From NCBI GenBank assembly GCA_007115705.1, contig QXEO01001032.1:454881-518880 (forward strand): a DNA stretch of 64,000 bases. The letters run 5' to 3'. Shown piece after piece: positions 45,562-54,717 of this stretch. The notes beneath the pieces were generated by a model. That model ran no database searches. It was not told the origin of the DNA and worked only from the letters and a program-made list of their open reading frames with translations. Numbering within the stretch: the stretch's first letter is position 1; every line of letters begins with the position of its first letter. Both the position numbers and the translations under genes were made by a program. The DNA is from Dactylis glomerata. Taxonomy: Eukaryota; Streptophyta; Magnoliopsida; Poales; Poaceae.

Positions 45562-46896
45562 GAGTGGAACAAGCGCAAAGGGGCAGCCGATACTGACTAT
45601 GTCGCCGAAAGATACAAAGATAGTCTTTGGAATGATCTCATGGCACATTTCAACCTGCCAGAATGTGAGAATGAAGACGCCGCAAAAAAACTGAGGGCCA
45701 AAGTTAAGCAGTGGACTCTAAAGAAGATGGCCGAACTGTTCCGGACGTGGAAGAACAAACTATGGAAAAACTATCTGAAGACAAAGAAAATGCCTGTATT
45801 CGAGGGGTATCTAGCCAAGCAGGCGAATCACTGGCTGGCATTTCAGGAGTACAAGGAATCAGAAGATGCGAAGGCATTATCACAAAAGAACAAGAAAAAT
45901 GCCGACAAGAAGAAATATCACCACACGCTGGGGCCAGGGGGCTATGAGACTGCCATCCCAAAGTGGAATAAGAAAGAGCAAGATATGCTAGCTAAAGGGA
46001 TCATACCTGAACCCATCCGTGATGAGTGGGAATTGAGAGCAAGAAATTGGTTCCTTGCGCATGGTGGTTCGTACAACGAAGAAACAAGGGACCTTATCTG
46101 CAGTGACGGTCTTAGGATACCCAGTGAGAATTGGAAAAAAATAGTGAAAGAAATTAAAGAGGGAAAAAGACAGTTCACTCCAGATAGAGAGAAAGATTTG
46201 CTCACACTGGTCCTCGACAATGACGAACATGGAGGACGAACGCGAGGCTTTGGTCCTTCTTACCCGTGGTGGCTTGGGTTTGCCAGAGACCAAGACACTT
46301 ACAGAAGCCGAGCGAGAGCAAAGAAGCGACAGCGGGATGAGGAAAATGACAAGTTCAACCAGTTGCGTGCCAGACTTAACAAGCAACAGCAGCAGATTGA
46401 CGAACTTAGAGGAGTAGTGCGCCAGGAAGATCCTGCACTCGATATTACCGCCGCCCCATCTAAGCAGAAAAGCAGCGTGGCTGAATCTGAGGCCCCGACC
46501 GACGATGCACGAAGAATGATAGAGGGCGGTCCCGGCTACCCCGTGGATGGAATCAAGGAGTCAACATCATGTGAACTCCATCAGAGAATCAAGAACATAT
46601 CCATGAAGGTGGCCGTCGGACAAGCTTTACCTTCTGGCCCTGATGTATGCTGGCATGGCCGTGAGATGCCAGCTGGCTATGCTAAAGTCGGGGTGGATGA
46701 AATCGTGTCGGGGTTTCATGATATGGAGCTCGACATAGCTGGACCCAAAGATGAGAGGACACTCGGAGAAGTACTGGGTGGAGTCATCCTATGGGACAAG
46801 AACTACATCAAGCTTCCAGGCTCGGCCCCAAGGACAACACCGCCTCCGAGTCGTCGCAGGTCACGTACACCTCCATAACCTCCAAGCCCTCCACAT
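45562..46896 (+). pseudogene. CACTA second ORF, 5' part (TNPA-like / DUF8039 region)
   Basis: Opens at the deletion junction in a new frame (EWNKRKGAADTDYV) and encodes a Lys-rich, helical protein. It has a conserved TRGFGPSYPWWLGF block and a coiled coil (LRARLNKQQQQIDELRGVV). It then has a globular region (GQALPSGPDVCWHGREMPAGYAKVGVDEI to GGVILWDKNYIKLPG) resembling the conserved domain of plant CACTA second ORFs. A TAA at 46876 interrupts the frame shortly before the Sirevirus inserted (46897). The same frame resumes at 61297. The wild-type role is DNA binding or assistance to the transposase. Confidence 0.75.
46892..46896. repeat. Sirevirus target duplication CACAT, left copy
   Basis: Repeated exactly at 61292-61296; it lies inside the second CACTA ORF. 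Confidence 0.9.
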
Positions 46897-47114
46897 TGAA
46901 AGAGCATTTCCCGCCTAATTGATTTTGGCATTTGTTAACAATACATTATCTATTAATGTCGTGATTATGCTTTGCAGGATTTTATTATATTCTTGCACAA
47001 GATATTGGGTTTCCTATGTTACACTTGATAATTATCATTACCCAAAGGAAATTATTGAGGAAATGGTGCTAATATGCTCTGGAAGAAGTTTCATATGAAG
47101 GTTGGCCAGGAAGG

Positions 47115-47291
47115 CCGGCTTTAGCCGGTCCCCAGACCGGCTATAGCCGGACTGGCTGGTTTCGGAAGAAGCTCTGCGCCTCTGGACTAACCCGGCTATT
47201 TGTCCGGCTATTTCCGGCAGGGCCGGATTTTTCAGACCGGCTATAGCCGGTGTGGAGGCCGGCTTTAGCCGGTGTGACCGGCTTTAGCTGG
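47115..47291. promoter_or_regulatory. Palindrome cluster in 5' LTR U3
   Basis: CCGGCTTTAGCCGG at 47115 and 47259, perfect palindrome CCGGCTATAGCCGG at 47137 and 47237, a degenerate one at 47278, and half-sites between them. Spacing from the TATA box is 40-215 bp. Sireviruses are known to carry arrays of short palindromes at this place; they are thought to be regulatory. Confidence 0.75.
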
Positions 47292-47328
47292 ACTTTTCTG
47301 GCAGGCAACGGTCTGATTTTTGGGGGGG

Positions 47329-47336
47329 TATAAATA
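47329..47336 (+). promoter_or_regulatory. TATA box of Sirevirus 5' LTR
   Basis: TATAAATA in the context GGGGGGGTATAAATACCCCC, so the box sits in the middle of a near-palindrome. It is conserved in the 3' LTR at 57548-57555. Confidence 0.75.
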
Positions 47337-48053
47337 CCCCCACCTTCTTCCCCAATGAGCAGCTCATCCAAGAAAGAAGAACACCATTATTTTGAGCCAC
47401 CAAATCAACTAGATTTCCTCCCTCAACCCACCAAAGCTCTTGATCTTTGGAGAATCGAAGGAGAAGACCATCATCTGCATCCTCACCGAAGCGATTTGAT
47501 TTCCCCTCTCATTTGCTTGAGGGCCCTTGTGTCTTGGGTTCCCTTGTGTCCCAAGACCTTGTTTGTGTATTTGATATCTTGCTACTTGTTGTTTGACAGC
47601 ATTGTGTTGTGCTTGGGAGCCTCCAATTCGGTTGTGGATGCGTGCCCCAAGATTGTAAAGGCCGGTTCCGCCTTGAGGAATCCCTTAGTGGAAAGTGAGC
47701 TAGGCCTTTGTGGCGGAAGCTTGCACCGGAGAATAGGGTGAGCCTTTGTGGCGTTGGTTAGGCCTTTGTGGCAACCACACCCCTCCAACGTAGACGTACT
47801 TCCCCTAAAAAGGAAGGAACTACGGGAATTACATCCGTGTCTCCGTGTGCTCCACTCTCGGTTACCTCTATCCTTTATTGCCTTTATATCTTGTATCTTG
47901 CTTAGCTTGCTAGTTGTCATATAGGTAAATTCACCTTAGTTGCATATCTGGAGAATTTACCTTTTGTGTCAAGCCTAAATTGAAAAGGTATTAAAATTTG
48001 AGTAGCACCTATTCACCCCCCCCCCCTCTAGGTGCCCTTACGATCCGTTCAAT

Positions 48054-48066
48054 TGGTATCAGAGCC
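48054..48066 (+). other. Sirevirus primer-binding site (tRNA-iMet)
   Basis: TGGTATCAGAGCC two bases after the LTR end; matches the 3' end of plant initiator tRNA-Met. Confidence 0.9.
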
Positions 48067-48100
48067 TCGGCTCTTAATTCGGGCTTAACCGCCTAAGAGT

Positions 48101-50572
48101 ATGGATCCTCCACCTAAAGAGGGCTCGGGTCAAGTCTCTATGGATGAGTTCAAATCTTTGGAATCATCCATGACTTCCATGACATCTCAAATAAGTGAGT
48201 TGCGTGAAATGATAGCGCAACTCATGCAAGCTAAAACAACTAATGCTTCTCCACCTCCGGAAAAACCCGCTACTCCACAAGTGGAGAATGTGGGGATAGA
48301 TGAGGAGGGTGCCGACAAAAATAGCGATGCTAAGTCTTCCACCAAGGACGACGGGAAAGGTGAATACCCACATTGGTATTCACCCGACCCGCCGGTTCCT
48401 CATCCTCATATTAACCATAGAGGTGATCCGCCTAAGCTTGATGCATTAAACTTTGGTCAATGGAAATATCAAATGATCTCTCATATGCGCAGTTCTTGCA
48501 TTGAGCTTTGGAGGATTGTTGAAGAAGGATTCAAGGCCATGGATCCCACCAACATGACAAGAAGAGAGACGGTCAATAGTCAACTCAATGCCACCGCTCT
48601 CCACATGATTCAAGTCGCCGTTGGGCCCAAAGACTTGCCTCACATCCAACATTTCTCCACCGCCAAAGAAGCTTGGCAAGGACTCTCCGACGTCTTTGTT
48701 GGCAATGAGAGCATGAAGAAAACAAGATATATTGCCTTCTCAAATCAAGCGGAGGGTTTCTTCATGATGGATGGTGAGGATCATCAAGAGATGTATAGAA
48801 GACTCAAGGCTATTGCTACCACCTTCAAGAACCTCGGTGCTCACCATATTGATGATGAGTGGATCAAGATGAAGTACATTCTTGCTCTCACTCCATATGA
48901 GCCCGCGGATGTGAAGAGTGTTCAAGGAAAACACAACTTCAATGAGATGACCTCCAATCAAGTGATGCAAGAGATTCAAGCCTACAAGGTGTCCACACAA
49001 AATGCGGAAGATGCTCGTGCTCGTGCCATAGGAATGCAAAGAAGCTCCAATCTTGCATTAAAAGCTTGTGTGGTTGAGAAAGAGCTTCCACTTCAAGCAA
49101 GCATGGAAGTAAGGCTTGAAATGTGTCCCGAGGACATAAGACATGAGTACAATGAGCACATGGCCTTCTATGGAAAAACCTTTTGGGTTGATCCACACAA
49201 GGCTAAAGAAGACAATCAAAGAAGAAGCAAGTCAAGTGGCTATCAAAGAAATGACAACAATGGTCAAAGGGTGAGGACTTGCTACAATTGCAATGATAGA
49301 TTTCACTTTGTTGCCGAGTGCCCTTATGAGAAGAGAGAAGACCATGGTGGAAAGCTCATCTTCAAAAGCAAGACCAAGTCACCATCCAAGAAGCCATTTG
49401 TGAAGAAGGGTGGACCAAAGAAGAAACAACCAAAGTTTGTGTTCTTGACTCAAGAAGAGTACTCCGCAAGTGAGAGTGATGAAGAAGAAACCACAACTAG
49501 TGAGATGGCCGCAATGGCAACCACCTCCACTTCCTCCACATCACTCTTTGAATCCCCCAATGAGGACTCTCTTCTCAAGAACGTCAAGTGCCTTATGGCC
49601 AAGTCTTTCGAGGTATCACCCACATCTTTCTCTTCCTCTAAGAAAAATGATGCTTCCTTGAATGATCTTGCTAGTCTTAGAGTAAAGGAAGAAATTGTTG
49701 CTTTTGATGATTATGTGTCTAGTGTAGATGGTGTTCACAAGCTTCACTTTGAACGTCTATTGAGCCAATATGGTAAAACTCTTGAAAAACTAGATGAACA
49801 AATGAGGCTTGAAAAAGAATATGCTCAAGATATTGCCTCACTAACCGAGTCTCTTGAAGAAGAGCAAGAGGAACGAGCAACTCTTGAAGAGAAGCTTGAT
49901 TCCATTGAGGAAGCTAATAATGAAGTTGTTTCCAAACTCATTAAAGAGCGAGATCATGCTCGTGCTAAAGTAAAAATGCTTAAAAAGGAAAAGATTGAAT
50001 TTGTTGTTGGTCATGATATACTTGTTAAGGATTTAGAAGATCTTGACAAGGCTCACAAGGCCTTGAAAAGTGAACACTCTATTCTTACCAAGTCACATGA
50101 ACAACTTCAAATTCAATTGACTAAGAATAATGTGCCTAGTTCTTCTACTTCTACTTGTGATCATGCAAATGTTATTGAAGAAAATGCTAGGTTGAAAGAT
50201 GAGCTTGCCAAATCCTCCATTCCCATAGGTGAGAAAAACTTGAATGACCTTTTGAGTAAGCAAAAGGCATTTGGTGATAAAACGGGGATTGGCTTTGTCT
50301 CAAAGAAGAAGAAGAAGAACAACAAGGAAAAGAAGGCCAAGCCCGCACAAGCAAAGAAGGATCCTATTGTGGGTGGCAAAGCCACTCATGATGATCATGC
50401 GGGAATTGCTAACCCTCACTATGTTTTATTTCGTGATTATTATGGTGATGTTTATGCAAAATATGTTGGTCCAAATGATGGTTATGTTGCTTGGTCTATT
50501 TGGGTTCCAAAGACCCTTGTTGCTAACAAAAGAGGACCCATTGAAAAAGGGGGACCTAAAACCAAGCAATGA
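48101..50572 (+). CDS. gag: Sirevirus gag protein
   Basis: 823 residues, starting 50 bp after the LTR. Order: short N-terminal helix (15-45), acidic linker, copia-type gag core (about 105-340, with LNFGQWKYQM, a hallmark W, and AKEAWQGL), one CCHC zinc knuckle (C394-C397-H402-C407), a basic stretch (410-450), an acidic Ser/Thr-rich part, a coiled coil of about 150 residues (545-695) and a Lys-rich tail (KKKKKNNKEKKAK). The core builds the virus-like particle; the knuckle binds RNA. The long C-terminal coiled coil is typical of Sirevirus gag. The gene ends at a TGA (50570-50572), with pol following in the +1 frame, so gag and pol are not one continuous polyprotein here. No internal stop was found. 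Confidence 0.88.
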   Translation: MDPPPKEGSGQVSMDEFKSLESSMTSMTSQISELREMIAQLMQAKTTNASPPPEKPATPQVENVGIDEEGADKNSDAKSSTKDDGKGEYPHWYSPDPPVPHPHINHRGDPPKLDALNFGQWKYQMISHMRSSCIELWRIVEEGFKAMDPTNMTRRETVNSQLNATALHMIQVAVGPKDLPHIQHFSTAKEAWQGLSDVFVGNESMKKTRYIAFSNQAEGFFMMDGEDHQEMYRRLKAIATTFKNLGAHHIDDEWIKMKYILALTPYEPADVKSVQGKHNFNEMTSNQVMQEIQAYKVSTQNAEDARARAIGMQRSSNLALKACVVEKELPLQASMEVRLEMCPEDIRHEYNEHMAFYGKTFWVDPHKAKEDNQRRSKSSGYQRNDNNGQRVRTCYNCNDRFHFVAECPYEKREDHGGKLIFKSKTKSPSKKPFVKKGGPKKKQPKFVFLTQEEYSASESDEEETTTSEMAAMATTSTSSTSLFESPNEDSLLKNVKCLMAKSFEVSPTSFSSSKKNDASLNDLASLRVKEEIVAFDDYVSSVDGVHKLHFERLLSQYGKTLEKLDEQMRLEKEYAQDIASLTESLEEEQEERATLEEKLDSIEEANNEVVSKLIKERDHARAKVKMLKKEKIEFVVGHDILVKDLEDLDKAHKALKSEHSILTKSHEQLQIQLTKNNVPSSSTSTCDHANVIEENARLKDELAKSSIPIGEKNLNDLLSKQKAFGDKTGIGFVSKKKKKNNKEKKAKPAQAKKDPIVGGKATHDDHAGIANPHYVLFRDYYGDVYAKYVGPNDGYVAWSIWVPKTLVANKRGPIEKGGPKTKQ

Positions 50573-50582
50573 TCTCTTGTAG

Positions 50583-53500
50583 GACTATGCTTCCGGTGGA
50601 TCAAAATGGGTGCTTGATAGTGGATGCACAAGTCATATGACCGGAAGCAAGGAGATTATGACGGAGATGAGACCTAATGACAACCACATAACCGTCACTT
50701 ATGGAGACATGTCACAATCCGAGGTATTGGGTCTTGGCAAGGTGGTGGTCGCACCGGATATTTCCCTTGTGGACGTCATGCTTGTTGAGACCCTAGGTTA
50801 CAATTTACTTTCAGTTCGTGCACTTGGTAAGATGGGCTTTGCCGTCTTCATTGATAATGAAATTGTGGTACTCTTGTGGAGCAAGTCTCTAAAGGTCGCT
50901 TTTGTTGGGCACATTGAAAATAACTTGTATGTGGTGGACTTCTCGGGGAAAACCACTACAAGTGCAATGTGTTTATTTGGAAAGGCCGATGTGGGTTGGC
51001 TTTGGCATCGCCGACTAGCCCATGTCAATATGAGAACTTTGCAAAGCCTTCACAAGGGTGGCCACATACTCGGACTAAAAGAGAATGTTTCTTTTGCCAA
51101 AGATTGTGTTTGCAGGGCTTGCATTCTAGGAAAAATGCATGATTCTCCCCACCCAAGCAAGACTATCATTTCTTCCAAGAGGATCTTGGAGCTTCTTCAT
51201 GTGGATCTTTTTGGTCCTCCCTCTCATGCAAGTCTTGGTGGGAAGAAATATTGTTTGGTGATTGTTGATGACTATTCAAGATATACTTGGGTCTACTTCT
51301 TCAAGCTTAAGAGTGAGACTCAACAAACCGTCATCGACTTTGCCAAGGAAGTTGAACGTCAACATGGGCAAACTATTTTGGCAATTAGAAGTGACAATGG
51401 CTCGGAGTTCAAGAACTACACCTTAAATGGATTTCTTAGTGATGAGGGGATTCGTCATCAATATTCCGCTGCATACACCCCTCAACAAAATGGTGTAGCC
51501 GAAAGGAAGAACCGGACTCTTATGGATATGGCTAGGTCCATGTTGGCGGAGTTTAAGTCTCCATACAACTTTTGGGCCAAAGCTATCTCTACGGCTTGTC
51601 ATTCTTCAAACTGGCTCTTTCTCCGCAAAGGCCTAAACAAGACTCCATATGAAATACTCACCGGAAGCAAGCCCAACATCTCCTACTACCGGGTTTTCGG
51701 GTGTAAGTGTTTCTTTCAAAGAAAAGGAGTTCGTTTAGGTAAATTTGATCCGAAAGCAATAGAAGATATTTTTGTTGGTTATGGTGCCGAATCCCACACT
51801 TATAGAGTCTTCAACAAGTCCACCGGACGTGTTGAAGAATCTTGTAGTGTGGTATTCGAAGAGAATGACGGCTCCCAAGGGGGGCGAGATGTTGTTTCTT
51901 GTGGTGTAGATGATGAAATACCTCGAGAAGCCATAGGAAGAATGGGCGTGGGATTTTTCCGCCCCATTGAGGGACACCTTGTGGCGGACCGAGAAGGACT
52001 ATGCTCTACTCAAGTGGAGCCTTCATCTTCACAAGCTCAACAAGCCTCTCCCAAGGAAGCAACTAATGCACCAACTGAAGAACAAGACAAGGACCTTCAT
52101 GAAGAAGAAGGGGCACCACCATCCTCTCCGGTTATCTCAACCGCCCCCAATTCTTCACAAGACCAAGATCAACCTACTCATGAAGATAATGATGATCAAG
52201 GTCAATTTGATGGTCAAGACGGGGACCAAAATGATCAAGATGATCAAGTGACTCCTCCAAGGTCAAATGAGGAGATCGAAGCCCGTCGCAAGAAAAGAGT
52301 TGAAAGGGATTTGGAACTTAAAGGTCATACCCTTGAGAGGGTTATTGGAGATTTAAGGAGCAAAGTGTCAACCCGGAGGCAATTGGCACAATTTAGCTCT
52401 CATCATGCTTATATCTCCATGGTTGAACCCAAGAAAGTGTTTGAAGCTCTTGAAGATCCGGATTGGTTGGATGCTATGCATGAAGAACTCAACAACTTCA
52501 AGCGCAATAAGGTATGGGTGTTAGTGGAGAAGCCAAAGGAGTGCCGCAATGTGATTGGCACAAAGTGGATATTCAAGAACAAGCAAGATGAGCATGGAAT
52601 TGTTGTGAGGAACAAGGCTAGATTGGTTGCTCAAGGTTTCTCTCAATTGGAAGGAATTGACTTTGGAGAAACTTATGCTCCCGTGGCTCGACTTGAGTCC
52701 ATCCGTATCCTTCTTGCATATGCCACTCATCATAATTTTAAGTTGCAACAAATGGATGTTAAGAGTGCATTTCTTAATGGTCCATTGAAAGAGGAAGTGT
52801 ATGTTAAGCAACCCCCGGGGTTTGAGGATCTCAACTTTCCTAACCATGTCTACAAACTCCATAAGGCACTCTATGGCCTTAAAGAAGCCCCACGTGCGTG
52901 GTATGAGCACCTTAGGGAGTTGTTGTTAGACCGTGGGTTTGAAGTTGGGCAAATCGATCCCACTCTTTTTACTAAGAGGGTCAATGGGGAGCTTTTTGTA
53001 TGCCAACTATATGTTGATGATATTATCTTTGGCTCTACTAACAAAGCTTTTAATGATGAATTTTCAAAGCTTATGACCGATAGGTTCGAGATGTCTATGA
53101 TGGGCGAAATGAAGTTCTTTCTTGGTTTTAAAATCAAGCAATTGAAAGAAGGGACTTTCATTTATCAAGCCAAATATGTCCAAGACATGCTCAAGAGGTT
53201 CAAGATGAAGGAACTAAATGGGACCGCCACACCAATGGCCACAAAATGTCATCTTGAACTTGATCCCAATGGTAAAGATGTGGATCAAAAGGTATACCGT
53301 TCTATGATCGGTTCTTTGCTTTACCTTTGCGCATCTAGGCCCGATATTGTGTTGAGTGTAGGTGTGTGTGCAAGGTATCAAGCCGCTCCTAAAGAAAGCC
53401 ACCTTATGGCGGTTAAGAGAATCTTTCGATATTTGGTTCATACCCCAACTTATGGGCTTTGGTATCCCAAAGGCTCGGATTTCTCTCTTTGTGGCTTCAC

Positions 53501-53963
53501 GGATTCGGATTGGGCCGGTGACAAGGATGATAGGAAATCAACCTCCGGAGCTTGCCAATTTCTTGGTAGGTCTTTGGTGTGTTGGTCTTCTAAGAAGCAA
53601 AATTGTATATCTCTCTCCACCGCCGAAGCAGAATATATTGCCGCCGCAAGTGGATGCACTCAATTGCTGTGGATGAGGCAAACTTTAAAGGAATATGGTG
53701 TCAATTGTGACAAAGTGCCTCTTTTATGTGACAATGAGAGTGCTATCAAGATAGCCTATAATCCGGTGCAACATTCAAGAACCAAGCATATTGAGATCAG
53801 GAATCATTTTATTAGAGATCATGTTGCCCGTGGTGATATTGAGCTTGCATATGTAAGCACCAAGGATCAACTTGCCGATATATTCACGAAGCCCCTTGAT
53901 GAAGCAAGATTTGGATATTTGTGGAATGAGCTAAATATCATTGATTCAAGGAGTGTGGCTTGA
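50583..53963 (+). CDS. pol: Sirevirus pol polyprotein (protease, integrase, RT, RNase H)
   Basis: The frame is open from 50583 to the TGA at 53963, about 1,126 codons, with no obvious start ATG near the beginning. Numbering from the GTG at 50610: protease DSGCTSHMTG (3-12); HHCC zinc finger H133/H138/C168/C171; integrase core with D199, D262 (SDNGSEF) and E298 (VAERKN); reverse transcriptase with YVDD at 801-804; RNase H with DSDWAGD near 965, STAEAEY and a C-terminal RTKHIEIRNHF. All catalytic residues expected of copia pol are present. The frame starts directly after a TAG that also reads as a splice acceptor (TCTCTTGTAG). The means of pol expression is therefore unclear: stop suppression plus a shift, splicing, or a mutation in this copy. 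Confidence 0.88.
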   Translation, partial: DYASGGSKWVLDSGCTSHMTGSKEIMTEMRPNDNHITVTYGDMSQSEVLGLGKVVVAPDISLVDVMLVETLGYNLLSVRALGKMGFAVFIDNEIVVLLWSKSLKVAFVGHIENNLYVVDFSGKTTTSAMCLFGKADVGWLWHRRLAHVNMRTLQSLHKGGHILGLKENVSFAKDCVCRACILGKMHDSPHPSKTIISSKRILELLHVDLFGPPSHASLGGKKYCLVIVDDYSRYTWVYFFKLKSETQQTVIDFAKEVERQHGQTILAIRSDNGSEFKNYTLNGFLSDEGIRHQYSAAYTPQQNGVAERKNRTLMDMARSMLAEFKSPYNFWAKAISTACHSSNWLFLRKGLNKTPYEILTGSKPNISYYRVFGCKCFFQRKGVRLGKFDPKAIEDIFVGYGAESHTYRVFNKSTGRVEESCSVVFEENDGSQGGRDVVSCGVDDEIPREAIGRMGVGFFRPIEGHLVADREGLCSTQVEPSSSQAQQASPKEATNAPTEEQDKDLHEEEGAPPSSPVISTAPNSSQDQDQPTHEDNDDQGQFDGQDGDQNDQDDQVTPPRSNEEIEARRKKRVERDLELKGHTLERVIGDLRSKVSTRRQLAQFSSHHAYISMVEPKKVFEALEDPDWLDAMHEELNNFKRNKVWVLVEKPKECRNVIGTKWIFKNKQDEHGIVVRNKARLVAQGFSQLEGIDFGETYAPVARLESIRILLAYATHHNFKLQQMDVKSAFLNGPLKEEVYVKQPPGFEDLNFPNHVYKLHKALYGLKEAPRAWYEHLRELLLDRGFEVGQIDPTLFTKRVNGELFVCQLYVDDIIFGSTNKAFNDEFSKLMTDRFEMSMMGEMKFFLGFKIKQLKEGTFIYQAKYVQDMLKRFKMKELNGTATPMATKCHLELDPNGKDVDQKVYRSMIGSLLYLCASRPDIVLSVGVCARYQAAPKESHLMAVKRIFRYLVHTPTYGLWYPKGSDFSLCGFTDSDWAGDKDDRKSTSGACQFLGRSLVCWSSKKQNCISLSTAEAEYIAAASGCTQLLWMRQTLKEYGVNCDKVPLLCDNESAIKIAYNPVQHSRTKHIEIRNHFIRDHVARGDIELAYVSTKDQLADIFTKPLDEARFGYLWNELNIIDSRSVA

Positions 53964-54717
53964 GCATCTTGCAAATACACCTATTCTTCAATACTTGTTT
54001 GGTTTAGGTGTGGGCATGGAGATAGGGGGAGTGCAGTCCTAATCAATTGGGCTATCCCCCCCCCCCATAATGCCGATAGTAACAAAATTGTTCTCTTTCT
54101 ATCATTTTTGTGATATATGAGTTTCAATGACGAGTATTGGTTATGGACCCAAGATATATCTTCGCGGTCCAATGCCATAACACTCATACATGGTGGCCTC
54201 GGCCACCGACCTCTTCTTTTTGAAGAGTTGATTCCTTGCAAATTCTATTTGAGTTTATTGAACTTTTTCGTCATTGTCTCTATCCTTGAAATGGGAAGGC
54301 ACTTGCATTGGATTTTCCAAAGATTTCTTGTGTTTGCAATGCCAAGTGCCGAGAACCACTCCATGCATGTTTTCTATCCTAAGCCCACTTATCTAAAGCC
54401 AAAGCATCCTATCTTGCATGCCAGAATTCTCTTCAAACTGAATCTATCCATTTTACCCCATCTAGACCGGCTTTAGCCGGTCTGTCACCGGAAATAGCCG
54501 GTGTCTGGCTTTAGCCGGGCTCCCCGGCTATAGCCGGCCTGGGGTTTTCGAGCCCAAATCATAAGGCCGTGGGGGTGAGGGTTTCCTCAGTTATCCCCCA
54601 CGCCTATCTCTGCTCGAGCTCCTCCTCCCTTGGACCCGCCGCCGCCGCCGTCACCCGCCTCTCCTCCGGCCGCCGGAGCCCCCTTCTCGGCCGGTCATCC
54701 TCTCCGGCGCCCTCCCC
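53964..54717 (+). other. Spacer between pol and ORF3, GC-rich leader at its end
   Basis: 53964-54460 is non-coding, with a purine tract (GGAGATAGGGGGAGTGCAG near 54018) and a C-run at 54057-54066. 54467-54537 holds three CCGG-palindromes. 54540-54717 is GC-rich and pyrimidine-rich, like a grass 5' UTR, and leads to the ORF3 ATG at 54718. A 119-codon frame at 54117-54476 shows no domain. Confidence 0.6.
54467..54537. promoter_or_regulatory. Palindrome cluster upstream of ORF3
   Basis: CCGGCTTTAGCCGG (54467), CCGGAAATAGCCGG (54488) and the perfect CCGGCTATAGCCGG (54524). They are the same motifs as in the LTR U3 and lie 180-250 bp before the ORF3 ATG. Confidence 0.65.

Larger units (their letters stand above)
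46897..48051 (+). repeat. Sirevirus 5' LTR (1,155 bp)
   Basis: TGAAAGAGCATTTCCC to GATCCGTTCA. U3 contains a cluster of CCGGCTWTAGCCGG palindromes at 47115-47291, then a TATA box at 47329. A C-run of 12 lies at 48016-48027. Confidence 0.9.

Noticed and set aside
47582..47920. 112-codon minus-strand frame, repeated at 60824-61162
   Set aside because: It is antisense within the Sirevirus LTR and is repeated only because the LTR is; no domain.
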